A DNA stretch of 43,023 nt from Pseudomonadota bacterium (GCA_018818835.1 JAHIRD010000151.1:1-43023); one strand, 5' to 3'. Numbered from the stretch's first letter, positions 34,177 through 42,381 are shown. Made by a program: numbers and translations. Notes: generated from the letters alone by a model not told the origin.

Positions 34177-35225
34177 GAAATCGCCTTTTGTCTTAAAAAA
34201 TGATCGGCAAGAACAATCCCTGTCATGGCCTCACACACCACATTGATCCTGGGAATGGGCGACACATCGTGCCGTCCGTCGGTTTTGACGATAACGGGAC
34301 GATTGTCAAGATCAACGGTGTCCTGAGGAATATTCAACGAGGGAATGGGTTTGACCGCAACACGAACCACGATGGTGTCCCCGTTGGAAATACCGGCAAG
34401 AATACCACCGGCATTGTTGGATAAAAAGCCCTCGGGCCGGATGGGGTCATTGTTGGTGAGTCCTGTTTTCCGTGGGGCCTCGAATCCTGATCCGATTTCC
34501 ACACCCTTTACAGCACCGATGCTCATCAATCCCTTGGCCAGGTCTGCATCAAGCTTGTCAAAAACCGGGTCGCCAAGCCCACGGGGAACGCCCGTTGCGA
34601 TAATTTCAACGATGCCGCCAATGGAATCCCCGCTTTCCTTGATTTCCCCTGCACGTTTCGCCATGGCCTTGGCCGCGTCTGCATCCGGGCAGAAAAACAG
34701 ATTGTTGTCGATTTCATCAAAATCACGTTTCTCTGCTTTGACGCCTCCAAGCTCAATGGTATAGGCCTTTATTTTAATGTTATGCTGTTTTAAAAATTCA
34801 AAGGCCACGGCTCCGGCCGCCACCCGGCCCACTGTCTCACGACCTGAGGAACGGCCCCCTCCCCGCCAATCACGGATACCGTATTTTGCCTGGTAGGTGA
34901 TATCCCCGTGCCCGGGGCGAAAAAGCGTCGCGTTTCCGGAATAATCCTGGGAATGGGCATCTTTATTTCGTACCATGATCATAATGGGGGTCCCTGTGGT
35001 TTTTCCTTCAAATACACCTGAAAAAATTTCAGCCTGATCCGGCTCCTTGCGGCTGGTACTGGTCACGGCTTTTCCCGGTTTTCTCCGGTCAAGCACCGCC
35101 TGGATGATCTCTTCATTCATGGGAATATTGGGAGGGCATCCGTCAATAACAACACCGATTCCCTTTCCATGGGATTCTCCCCAGGTGGTGATACTAAACA
35201 TCTTTCCAAATACATTTCCCGGCAT
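34173..35225 (-). CDS. aroC: Chorismate synthase
   Basis: This 350-residue FMN-dependent enzyme converts EPSP to chorismate. GESHGKGIGVVIDGCP near the start, DRRKPG with TSTSRKEPDQAEI, GSGRHGDITY-like GHGDITYQAKYGIRDWRGGG, SSGRETVGRVAAGA and the late TDGRHDVSP are the conserved signatures. It stops in a 4-base overlap with tyrA and starts 23 bases after aroK. It is the seventh structural gene of the operon. Confidence 0.97.
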   Translation of the reverse strand: MPGNVFGKMFSITTWGESHGKGIGVVIDGCPPNIPMNEEIIQAVLDRRKPGKAVTSTSRKEPDQAEIFSGVFEGKTTGTPIMIMVRNKDAHSQDYSGNATLFRPGHGDITYQAKYGIRDWRGGGRSSGRETVGRVAAGAVAFEFLKQHNIKIKAYTIELGGVKAEKRDFDEIDNNLFFCPDADAAKAMAKRAGEIKESGDSIGGIVEIIATGVPRGLGDPVFDKLDADLAKGLMSIGAVKGVEIGSGFEAPRKTGLTNNDPIRPEGFLSNNAGGILAGISNGDTIVVRVAVKPIPSLNIPQDTVDLDNRPVIVKTDGRHDVSPIPRINVVCEAMTGIVLADHFLRQKAIS

Positions 35226-35248
35226 ACTCTTACCCCGTTATTTTATGG

Positions 35249-35770
35249 TTATAAAATACCCATTTCATTCAAAATGACATGACAAATATCGTCAAGGTCT
35301 TTTCCGTCTGTGTCCACAGAAAAATCCATGGCTTGTTTATACATGGGAATTCGTTTGATCAGTGTTTCTTCAATTTCAAGGATCGCCCCTTTGTCTGTCA
35401 ATCCCGGACGTTGCCCCTGGGTCTTTTCATCGCCGTCCATTCTGGCGGCGATTGTCGAAACAGAAGCTTTCAACCAGACAACTGTCCCCGTCTCTTTCAT
35501 GATTGAACGATTGTTGTCCCTTAGAATCACCCCACCACCCGTGGCCACGACCTGATTTTTTCCGGCACTGATTTTCTTGAGGATGGCACTTTCCCTGTTC
35601 CTGAAATCATCCCAGCCGAACTGTTCCACAATACGGGCCACAGACATTCCTGCATCATTGACCAGCCATTCATCGGCGTCCACGAAATCAAAGGCCATTT
35701 TTCCAGCAAGCATCTTCCCAATGGAAGTTTTGCCGGTACAGCGATACCCGGTCAGATAGATATTTGTCAT
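35249..35770 (-). CDS. aroK: Shikimate kinase
   Basis: This 173-residue kinase phosphorylates shikimate with ATP. Walker A GYRCTGKTSIGK, the shikimate-binding VDADEWL, FRNRESAIL, and VATGGGVIL motifs are all present, as is the lid arginine segment GQRPGLTD. Length is normal. ATG 35770 overlaps the aroA stop by 4 bases (ATGA), so translation is coupled. Confidence 0.96.
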   Translation of the reverse strand: MTNIYLTGYRCTGKTSIGKMLAGKMAFDFVDADEWLVNDAGMSVARIVEQFGWDDFRNRESAILKKISAGKNQVVATGGGVILRDNNRSIMKETGTVVWLKASVSTIAARMDGDEKTQGQRPGLTDKGAILEIEETLIKRIPMYKQAMDFSVDTDGKDLDDICHVILNEMGIL

Positions 35771-37026
35771 GGATAAAGTCCTTCAAAAACCTCCCAGAAA
35801 TTGGGAAAGGATTTTTTCACACACATTTCGTTCCTGATAACGACACCAGGAACACGAAGACCTGAAATGGCAAAACACATGGCCATCCGATGATCATCAT
35901 AGGTTTCAATTTCGGCTCCCACATGACTGCCACCCCGGATAATCAATCCCGAATCCGTGGCCCGTGCATCAATCCCCATCTTGATCAGTTCCGTGGCCAC
36001 ACAATTCAGCCGGTCACATTCCTTTTCTTTGAGATGGGCCACATTGGTGATTTCGGTGGTCCCTTCCGCAAAAGAGGCCACAACAGCCAGGGTAGGTACG
36101 ATATCGGGCATGCTTTCCATATCCACATGCACGGCCTTGAGTTTGCCACCTTGAACGGCAATGCCGTCTTTTTCATGAAATACCTTGCACCCCATTTTTT
36201 CAAGGACCTGGGCAAATTTCACATCACCTTGCCTGGACGATGAATGGATGTGCTTGACTTTGATGGTTTTACCCGTGATGGCTGCAGCTCCCCAGAAATA
36301 ACTGGCCTGGGAGCAATCGGGTTCCACGGCGTAATCCCCATGCACATAGGTCTGTAACCCAGGGACATGAAAGGAGGTGTACCCGTCACGCTCCACACGG
36401 ACACCCAGGCGATTCATGATGTCTATGGTCATATCCACATAGGGTTTTGAAACCAGATCCTTGATGATCCTGACACTGATTCCCTTCCGGGTCAAGGGTG
36501 CCATCAATAGAACCGATGAAAGGAACTGGCTGCTGATACTGCAGTCCATGTCCATGGAACCCCCGTCAAGGGTTCCGCCCTGGATTTCAATGGGAGGGCA
36601 GCCTGTTCCCTTGACCGAACGGGCAACCACACCGATCTGGGCCAAGCTGTCCATCAGATCTTTAATGGGGCGTTCCTGCATACGCGGAGTTCCAGTCAGG
36701 GTGTATGTCCCCTGCCCCAGAGCAGCCACACCGGTCAAGAGCCTCATGGAGGTTCCTGAATTGGCCAGATAAATCTCTTTATCAGCCGGTTTGAGTCGGC
36801 CCCCAGATCCTGCGACATGGAAGAATTCGCCATCATCTTGAATATCAACACCCATGGTTCTCAGGGCTTCCGCCGTGAGCAGGGTATCCTCGCTTCTCAG
36901 ACAGTTGGACAAGGTGCATGGGCCGTCTGATAAAGCCGAGGCAATGAGGGTCCGGTGGGTGTAACTTTTTGAACCGGGGACCATGACATCACAATCCCTG
37001 ATCTCGGCTGTTTTTACGCTATACAT
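35767..37026 (-). CDS. aroA: 3-Phosphoshikimate 1-carboxyvinyltransferase (EPSP synthase)
   Basis: This 419-residue enzyme joins PEP to shikimate 3-phosphate. VPGSKSYTHRTLIASALSDG, LANSGTSMRLL, the GTPRMQERPI loop and the C-terminal ETYDDHRMAM segment are signatures. GTPRMQERPI differs slightly from the common R-P-M form of class I. I start at ATG 37026 (MYSVKTAEI), which has a GGATG ribosome site; ATG 37035 lies three codons upstream. The gap to aroE is 74 bases, longer than other gaps in the operon, but shows no terminator. Confidence 0.96.
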   Translation of the reverse strand: MYSVKTAEIRDCDVMVPGSKSYTHRTLIASALSDGPCTLSNCLRSEDTLLTAEALRTMGVDIQDDGEFFHVAGSGGRLKPADKEIYLANSGTSMRLLTGVAALGQGTYTLTGTPRMQERPIKDLMDSLAQIGVVARSVKGTGCPPIEIQGGTLDGGSMDMDCSISSQFLSSVLLMAPLTRKGISVRIIKDLVSKPYVDMTIDIMNRLGVRVERDGYTSFHVPGLQTYVHGDYAVEPDCSQASYFWGAAAITGKTIKVKHIHSSSRQGDVKFAQVLEKMGCKVFHEKDGIAVQGGKLKAVHVDMESMPDIVPTLAVVASFAEGTTEITNVAHLKEKECDRLNCVATELIKMGIDARATDSGLIIRGGSHVGAEIETYDDHRMAMCFAISGLRVPGVVIRNEMCVKKSFPNFWEVFEGLYP

Positions 37027-37100
37027 GATAAACATCCATTTTTAGTTTAATGGTGAACGAACATGGACAGGGTGGACAAACGTGGACACGGAACCCCTTT

Positions 37101-37922
37101 CTATGCCAGGGCAGATAAAACAACCTGTCTCATCAGGTCCACCGGGGCTTTTTTACCTGTCCAGGATTCAAACTGGGACACACCCTGATACACAAACATG
37201 GATACACCGTCAACCCATTTGCAACCGGCCTTTTCAGCTTCATCAAGCAATCGGGTCTTCAAGGGATTGTATACGATATCCATGACCGTCATGGATGCCT
37301 TTAAATATTCCGGACCCACAGGCATGTCATCAACATGGGGCGTCATGCCCACAGGGGTTGCATTGATAAAAATATCACATCCATGATCCAAATATTCCGA
37401 AAGGGGGTAATAATCCACACCAAGGTCCATAGCAAGGGCTTCACCTTCTTCTTTAATCTGACTAAGTATGGTGAGTTTCCCACCTTCTGCAAGTATACCG
37501 AAGGCAATGGCCCGTGCTGCGCCCCCTGCCCCTGCGATCACCACATGTTTATCTCTGATGGGGGTTTTTTCCTTAAGGGCATGAATGGCTCCCAGACAAT
37601 CCGAATTATAGCCGAACAAATGGCCATTCCGGTTGACAATGGTGTTCACCGCACCGATTTTCAAAGCCTGTTCATCAATCTCGTCAAGGTAATCCATGAC
37701 CTTGATCTTGTGGGGAATGGTTACGCTGGCACCCTTGATCCCCAGGGCACGTATACCTGCCACGGCAGATCCCAGATCTTTAACACCAAAAGCCAGGTAG
37801 ACCCCGTTGTATCCGATGTGATCAAAGGCCGTGTTGTGCATCAAGGGACTGAGGCTGTGGGAGACCGGATCACCCAGAACACCGTATAGACAGGTTTTAG
37901 TATTGATATCCGATTGTTTCAT
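37101..37922 (-). CDS. aroE: Shikimate dehydrogenase (NADP)
   Basis: This 273-residue enzyme reduces 3-dehydroshikimate. SHSLSPLMHNTAFDH binds substrate, VTIPHKIKVMDYLDE carries the catalytic Lys, GAGGAARAIAFGI is the NADP loop, and FINATPVGM follows. It is the short, single-function form; no fused 3-dehydroquinate dehydratase is present, and that step has no gene anywhere in this operon. It starts 3 bases after pheA. Confidence 0.96.
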   Translation of the reverse strand: MKQSDINTKTCLYGVLGDPVSHSLSPLMHNTAFDHIGYNGVYLAFGVKDLGSAVAGIRALGIKGASVTIPHKIKVMDYLDEIDEQALKIGAVNTIVNRNGHLFGYNSDCLGAIHALKEKTPIRDKHVVIAGAGGAARAIAFGILAEGGKLTILSQIKEEGEALAMDLGVDYYPLSEYLDHGCDIFINATPVGMTPHVDDMPVGPEYLKASMTVMDIVYNPLKTRLLDEAEKAGCKWVDGVSMFVYQGVSQFESWTGKKAPVDLMRQVVLSALA

Positions 37923-37925
37923 GTC

Positions 37926-39044
37926 TTATTTCAACTCCTGTTCCTGGATGGGATAGGATCCGAGAATTTTCATGAACAGACAAAGGTGTTTCATCACCGT
38001 GAGGATTTCCTTGATTCTCGGCTCTTCAAGGTGGCCTTCAATATCCATGATAAAGAAATAACTCCAGTTCTCGCTTTTGGTGGGACGTGACTCCAGTTTG
38101 ACCATATTGAGACCGGCCTTGGCCACAGGTTCAAGGGCCTTGAATAATGCGCCGGGAACATGGGAGGTCACAAACATGATGGAGGTCTTGTCTTTTCCTG
38201 TCTTAGGCATGGCATCTTTGCCTATCACCAGGAAGCGGGTTTCATTTTTGGAGGAATCTTCAATCCGTGACTCAACGATCTTCAAATTATTGACCTGGGC
38301 AGCTTTGCTGCTGGCAATGGCTGCAGCATCCTTTCGTCCCACGGCTTTTTGAGCGGCGTGGGCCGTGCTGCTGCACTCTTCCAAAACAACATCGGGCAGA
38401 TTTCTCTGGAGCCAGTTCCGGCATTGGGCAAAGGGCTGGGGATGGGAGTAAATCACTTTGATATCCCGGATATCGCCGGTTTCTGACATCAGATCATGGG
38501 AAATGGTCTGATACCGTTCTGCACAGATCTTCACATCCGACTCAAAAAGCAGATCCAAGGTATGATTCACAGCCCCTTCAATGGAATTTTCCACGGGAAC
38601 GACGCCGTACTGGCAGGCTCCGCGTTCCACTTCTGCGAAAATTTCCGTGATGTTTTTCTGGGGAACAAAACTCCCGGAATACTTGAAATGGCTCATGGCC
38701 GCGATATGGGTATAGGTGGCCTCTGGCCCCAGATAGGCGATGCGCAGGGGTTTTTGAAGCTCCCTTGACGCAGACATGATCACCGAAAAGATGTACTGAA
38801 GCACGGTGTTGCTCACAGGCCCCTGGTTGAGATCGCAGAGTCTCTGCATGATCTCGTTTTCTCTTGATTTATCCAGCACCTTATTATCATACATCTTCTT
38901 AAGTTCACCCACATCCTGGCTCACCCTAAGTCTTCTGTTGATCAAGGATACAATATCATTGTCAATGGAATCAATGGTATCCCTCAATTCCTGGAGCTTG
39001 GCTCTGTATTCAATATCAGCTTTTTGATTGGAATCCGTTGTCAT
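37926..39044 (-). CDS. pheA: Bifunctional chorismate mutase/prephenate dehydratase
   Basis: This 372-residue enzyme has three parts. A chorismate mutase lies at about 10-95 (LRDTIDSIDNDIVSLINRRL). Prephenate dehydratase follows (IAYLGPEATYTHIAA, VPVENSIEGAVNHTLDLL, ETRFLVIG with the Thr-Arg-Phe motif). A C-terminal ACT domain (about 285-365) carries GALFKALEP and ESRP, where phenylalanine binds for feedback inhibition. It leads to phenylpyruvate and also feeds prephenate to TyrA. It begins 9 bases after aroB'. Confidence 0.95.
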   Translation of the reverse strand: MTTDSNQKADIEYRAKLQELRDTIDSIDNDIVSLINRRLRVSQDVGELKKMYDNKVLDKSRENEIMQRLCDLNQGPVSNTVLQYIFSVIMSASRELQKPLRIAYLGPEATYTHIAAMSHFKYSGSFVPQKNITEIFAEVERGACQYGVVPVENSIEGAVNHTLDLLFESDVKICAERYQTISHDLMSETGDIRDIKVIYSHPQPFAQCRNWLQRNLPDVVLEECSSTAHAAQKAVGRKDAAAIASSKAAQVNNLKIVESRIEDSSKNETRFLVIGKDAMPKTGKDKTSIMFVTSHVPGALFKALEPVAKAGLNMVKLESRPTKSENWSYFFIMDIEGHLEEPRIKEILTVMKHLCLFMKILGSYPIQEQELK

Positions 39045-39053
39045 GGTGATATC

Positions 39054-40046
39054 TTACTTTTCGGTTATGGTTTCTTCAATTTTATGACCGAAATGCCGTC
39101 CGCATTCTTCGGTCGCCACAAGCACCTTGTCACCTTTTTTCAGACTGACCACCGAAAGGGGTTCCCCTTCGGGAGAAGTCAGACGAATGGTTTCTGCATT
39201 CTGAACAATGGTAGTGACTTCCTTGTCATTCACCAGGGCCCGGATCAACATCATGGGGCGCTTTTCAATTTTCAAACGTCCCACAATCCCAATGGATGCG
39301 GACCCCTTGGAATCATGGATCAGAATCGGATCACCCGATGACAGTTCTGACAGATAACGGGTCTTTCCCCCGGGAACACGAGTGTAGGCATGAACCGCTC
39401 CGGCATTGATTCGAAAGGGCCTGGGGGCCACATAGGGATTGGACACGGTTTCAGCGTGTACAAGAAACAAGGTACTGCTGCTGTTTCCCACCAGCATACC
39501 CTGGCCTTTTTCCATGGACGTACAGGTATCCACGCAGACACGGTCGCCCATACCCACAGGAAGCACATCCACGATCTGTGCAACGGCCATGGGCGTTTTT
39601 TCCTCACCTTCACGGAGTTTGGCAAGGGCATTTTTCAATTCAATGGGGTCTGTTGTGTGGAAGAGAATCTGGTTCACACCCTTTTCAAGGATGCCGAAGG
39701 CCAACAATGCCTCGTCATAGTTCCTGACCATGGTGATCACATCCGCCCCTTTGGCAATCAGATTCTCCAGGGGGATGATGGTCCAGTCCGTGCATTCAAG
39801 AATCACCATTTTCTTTTTGGAGAGTTTCAGAATGTCCTCTTCCTGGTCCCCATGGGTGATTTTGATTTCTTCGATATCTTTACCGGGAACAATATCCCCA
39901 TCCGGGCAAATTGTCTTAATTTTCCCCAGTTCTTTGACCTTGACTGAATAGCCCTTGGGAACCATGATACCATCAGCGCCTGATTCCAGGGCGGTTGTGA
40001 CAAGGTCCTTATCCCAAGGGTCAACCTTAACCCATATTTTTCTCAT
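39054..40046 (-). CDS. aroB': 3-Dehydroquinate synthase II (AroB')
   Basis: This 330-residue protein matches archaeal-type dehydroquinate synthase. That enzyme oxidatively deaminates and cyclises 2-amino-3,7-dideoxy-D-threo-hept-6-ulosonate to 3-dehydroquinate with NAD, unlike classical AroB. MRKIWVKVDPWDKDLVTTAL opens it, with VLPVGMGDRVCVDTCTSM, GMLVGNSSSTLFLVHAET and RINAGAVHAYT in the second half. AAGGA lies seven bases before ATG. It is immediately downstream of aroA', the enzyme that supplies its substrate. Confidence 0.95.
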   Translation of the reverse strand: MRKIWVKVDPWDKDLVTTALESGADGIMVPKGYSVKVKELGKIKTICPDGDIVPGKDIEEIKITHGDQEEDILKLSKKKMVILECTDWTIIPLENLIAKGADVITMVRNYDEALLAFGILEKGVNQILFHTTDPIELKNALAKLREGEEKTPMAVAQIVDVLPVGMGDRVCVDTCTSMEKGQGMLVGNSSSTLFLVHAETVSNPYVAPRPFRINAGAVHAYTRVPGGKTRYLSELSSGDPILIHDSKGSASIGIVGRLKIEKRPMMLIRALVNDKEVTTIVQNAETIRLTSPEGEPLSVVSLKKGDKVLVATEECGRHFGHKIEETITEK

Positions 40047-40158
40047 ATGTATATCCTTAACATTTTGAATATTAAAAAAAAACGGACACGTAGATCCATT
40101 TAAGAACCCTAATCGTGACTATTTCATTCAGGGCATCTTATAGAATTTATGTGATAAA

Positions 40159-40962
40159 TCAAGCATTTTTCAATATTTTCAAGGCATCATCAAGTCCGAG
40201 ACCTCTGTGAATAATGGCGGACATGGCTTCCACCATCCGTTGGGGATTTCTATGCTGGAACACATTTCTGCCAATGGAAACGCCTGCACCCCCTGCATCC
40301 ACAGAACCCTTGACCATTTCAAGAATGTCCTTGTCTGAATCCATTTTTTCGCCCCCGGCAATAACCACAGGCACTGAACATCCGTCGGTCACTTCCTGAA
40401 AGGATTCGGGACTTCCGGTATAAGGGACCTTGACGATATCCGCCCCCATTTCAAAACCCACACGGGCAGAATGCTTGACCACATCCTTATGAAAGCCATC
40501 CTTGATTTTTTCTCCCCGGGCATAGATCATGGCCAAAAGAGGCATACCCCAGGTTCTGCAGTCCCTGCTGATATTCCCGAAGTCCCTGAGCATCTCTTTT
40601 TCATCTTCATCCCCCAGATTCACATGGACTGAAACAGCATCAGCGCCCAGCTTGATCGCCTCTTCCACGGTACAGACAAGGGTTTTGGCATTGGGATAGG
40701 GCGAAAGGCTGGTGGATGCAGACAAATGGATGATCAAACCGATATCCGGTCCCTTGCCCCTCAAACCTTCGCCAACAAGGCCTTTATGCTCCACAATGGC
40801 ATTGGCTCCGCCCATGGCAACATGCTGAATGGTCTGTTTCATGTCGATAACACCATTGATGGGGCCCACGGAAATACCATGATCCATGGGGACAATAATG
40901 GTTTTTCCTGTGCCTCGATTGAAAATACGTTCAAATCTGATCAATTTTCCGATATTACTCAT
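40159..40962 (-). CDS. aroA': 2-Amino-3,7-dideoxy-D-threo-hept-6-ulosonate synthase (AroA')
   Basis: This 267-residue class I aldolase of the DhnA/FBA type joins aspartate semialdehyde to a ketose phosphate (DKFP) to enter the shikimate pathway without DAHP. Likely catalytic residues are D27 in VPMDHG, Y147 in MIYARG and the Schiff-base K178 in [21 protein letters not shown] is the phosphate-binding end. The start ATG 40962 has AAGGAG seven bases upstream. It is the first structural gene, 112 bases before aroB', and follows the attenuator. Ordinary fructose-bisphosphate aldolase is an alternative for the fold, but the pairing with AroB' argues strongly for the aromatic role. Confidence 0.93.
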   Translation of the reverse strand: MSNIGKLIRFERIFNRGTGKTIIVPMDHGISVGPINGVIDMKQTIQHVAMGGANAIVEHKGLVGEGLRGKGPDIGLIIHLSASTSLSPYPNAKTLVCTVEEAIKLGADAVSVHVNLGDEDEKEMLRDFGNISRDCRTWGMPLLAMIYARGEKIKDGFHKDVVKHSARVGFEMGADIVKVPYTGSPESFQEVTDGCSVPVVIAGGEKMDSDKDILEMVKGSVDAGGAGVSIGRNVFQHRNPQRMVEAMSAIIHRGLGLDDALKILKNA

Positions 40963-40987
40963 GGTCTTGCTCCTTTGTTCGCAAGCA

Positions 40988-41064
40988 TAAAAAAAGGCCG
41001 TGAAGCTTTTATCTCCACGGCCTGTTTTATTTTATGAGCAGCCGTGGAATGAGTTTACCACGGC
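40988..41064 (-). promoter_or_regulatory. Attenuator of the aro operon: exclusive hairpins and terminator
   Basis: Reading on the minus strand, segment 1 GCCGTGG (41064-41058), segment 2 CCACGGC (41047-41041), segment 3 within AGGCCGTGGAG (41023-41013) and segment 4 CTTCACGGCCT (41005-40995) are mutually complementary. 1 pairs with 2, 2 with 3 (8 bp), and 3 with 4 (11 bp including one G-U), with T7 after 3:4. The 3:4 hairpin is an intrinsic terminator 26 bases upstream of aroA'; 2:3 is the antiterminator. An additional upstream stem is possible (ACCAC 41090-41086 with GTGGT 41061-41057, plus GCGT/ACGC). It could sequester segment 1 when the ribosome stalls in the leader. Confidence 0.9.
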
Positions 41065-41074
41065 GTTTTTACGC

Positions 41075-41167
41075 TTAACCGGTAGGTGGTTTCAGCGCAC
41101 GCCCAGGCAAACCGGTGCTAAAATAATAGTACCAGAAATAAAATTTGACTGAGTTACCGTACGCCAT
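41075..41167 (-). CDS. Aromatic-rich leader peptide of the aro operon
   Basis: This 30-residue open frame is too short for usual gene finding. It starts MAYGNSVK, continues FYFWYYYF at residues 9-16, and ends RALKPPTG before TAA. Eight consecutive codons are for Phe, Tyr or Trp, so translation would slow when any of the three charged tRNAs is scarce. AAGGA lies six bases before the ATG. The stop codon is 10 bases before the first attenuator segment. The plan matches leader peptides of pheA or trp operons, but with all three aromatic amino acids, as suits an operon for the common pathway. The peptide itself probably has no function. Confidence 0.9.
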   Translation of the reverse strand: MAYGNSVKFYFWYYYFSTGLPGRALKPPTG

Positions 41168-41211
41168 GAAGATTCCTTATGTTTATAACATGAAAATTTA
41201 AGTCATAAAAA

Positions 41212-41238
41212 AGTATAAGAATGCCCTGTTCTTGTCAA
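41212..41238 (-). promoter_or_regulatory. Probable promoter of the aro operon
   Basis: TTGACA (41238-41233) and TATACT (41217-41212) lie 45 bases upstream of the leader start. The 15-bp spacer is shorter than ideal. Confidence 0.55.
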
Positions 41239-41271
41239 GATGTTATTGCACATAGATCAATAAATTTTTTC

Positions 41272-41365
41272 GTGCTTCAGTGAGCTACGCGAACAGGTGG
41301 TGGTAAAAAAGAAAACAACGTTTCATTCCCAGTGCCTGGGAATGAAACAAAAACGGTTTTACCAT
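41272..41365 (+). repeat. Composite repeat with hairpin, copy 2
   Basis: CGTGCTTCAGTGAGCTACGC and GAACAGGTGGTGG match copy 1 at 32851. A perfect 13-bp hairpin (GTTTCATTCCCAG at 41319-41331, CTGGGAATGAAAC at 41335-41347) occupies the same place but differs in sequence, then AAAACGGTTTTACCA follows. Confidence 0.6.
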
Positions 41366-41404
41366 AAAGTTCATAAAGAAAAGAATACAGAGCCTATAAA
41401 CTTG

Positions 41405-41450
41405 AGCAACTCGTAAAAAGTCGACAGATGGCCCTTTTTACGACGCCATC
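41405..41450 (+). repeat. MITE-like repeat with the interior deleted
   Basis: GCAACTCGTAAAAAGTCGAC, AGATGG, then CCTTTTTACGACGCCATC: both ends of the 17111 element are joined with the middle missing. It lies between the aro promoter and rsmE. Confidence 0.7.
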
Positions 41451-41499
41451 TTGATTAGACTTTACAAGACCATTATAATCTTTATAATATCCTGTTCAT

Positions 41500-42258
41500 A
41501 TGAGACGATTTTTTATTGATCAAATTGATCAAAAACAGCTTTGTGGAACCACCACCACCCTCACCGGCCAGGATGCCAGACATCTCAAGGATGTTCTGCG
41601 ACTGGATCCAGGGGATGAAGTCTGCCTCATCGACGGAAAAGGCCACGAATACATGGCCCATGTCACGGACATGCAAGCCGGAGCCATCACCCTGACCATC
41701 CTGGAAGAACTTACAGGCACAGCCGAGCCACCTATCCAGATCACCATGGCCCAGGCCTTTTTAAAAGACAAGAAGATGGATGTCCTGATCCGGCAGCTGA
41801 CAGAGCTGGGTCTGTACCGCTGGCTGCCATTCCAGGCCTCCCGTTCCGTGCCCAGGCCCGATAAAAAAAGACTCGCTGCACGCATGGAACGATGGGAAAA
41901 AATCGCCCAGGAGTCCCTGAAACAATGCAACCGGTCCAGGCTCCCGGAGATTTCAGAATGCCTAAGTTTTTCCGATGTTCTTGCAAAGGCCCAATCAAGC
42001 GATCTAAAGATCATGTTCTGGGAAAAGTCCAAAGAGCCCCTTTGCTTTGACCCCGAGCTGAAAAAATCCATTCAGAGCATCTTTATTATCCTGGGACCCG
42101 AAGGCGGTTTTACAGACAAGGAAGCTGAAGCCGCAATTGGAAATGGCTTTATTACCGCATCATTAGGACCGAGAATTCTTAAAGCCGAAACAGCAAGTTT
42201 ATCAGCCTGCACCCTGATCCAGTATCTTTTTGGGGATATGGGTAAAAATAATTCTTGA
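41500..42258 (+). CDS. rsmE: 16S rRNA m3U1498 methyltransferase RsmE
   Basis: This 252-residue SPOUT methyltransferase acts on 16S rRNA at U1498 using SAM. An N-terminal PUA-like domain (RRFFIDQID, HLKDVLRLDPGDEVCLIDG) precedes the knot domain with the RsmE motifs ILGPEGGFTDKE and LGPRILKAETA. The expected Q-x-x-KK-x-K-M-D near the start of the catalytic part reads QAFLKDKKMDVLIRQLTELG. It is a single gene divergent from the aro operon, with no clear ribosome site. Confidence 0.94.
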   Translation: MRRFFIDQIDQKQLCGTTTTLTGQDARHLKDVLRLDPGDEVCLIDGKGHEYMAHVTDMQAGAITLTILEELTGTAEPPIQITMAQAFLKDKKMDVLIRQLTELGLYRWLPFQASRSVPRPDKKRLAARMERWEKIAQESLKQCNRSRLPEISECLSFSDVLAKAQSSDLKIMFWEKSKEPLCFDPELKKSIQSIFIILGPEGGFTDKEAEAAIGNGFITASLGPRILKAETASLSACTLIQYLFGDMGKNNS

Positions 42259-42283
42259 CAAACAAACCCATAAACTCTATAAA
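42255..42283 (+). promoter_or_regulatory. Sigma-70 promoter of tRNA-Phe
   Basis: TTGACA at 42255-42260 and TATAAA at 42278-42283 are separated by 17 bp, with the mature tRNA starting 17 bases later. The -35 overlaps the rsmE stop codon. Confidence 0.75.
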
Positions 42284-42300
42284 TTCGACGTTTTTGACGG

Positions 42301-42376
42301 GCCCAGGTAGCTCAGTCGGTAGAGCAGGGGACTGAAAATCCCCGTGTCGGCGGTTCGATTCCGTCCCTGGGCACCA
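42301..42376 (+). tRNA. tRNA-Phe (anticodon GAA)
   Basis: This 76-base gene includes an encoded CCA. The acceptor stem GCCCAGG/CCTGGGC, D-loop AGCTCAGTCGGTAGAGC, anticodon loop CTGAAAA (GAA) and T-loop GGTTCGATTCC are all regular. It lies 1.1 kb from the attenuator that its charging level may control. Confidence 0.97.
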
Positions 42377-42381
42377 TCAAT

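Noticed and set aside
39390-39947. 185-codon plus-strand frame within the aro operon
   Set aside because: It is antisense to the well-supported aroB' gene, and similar shadows occur along the whole operon.
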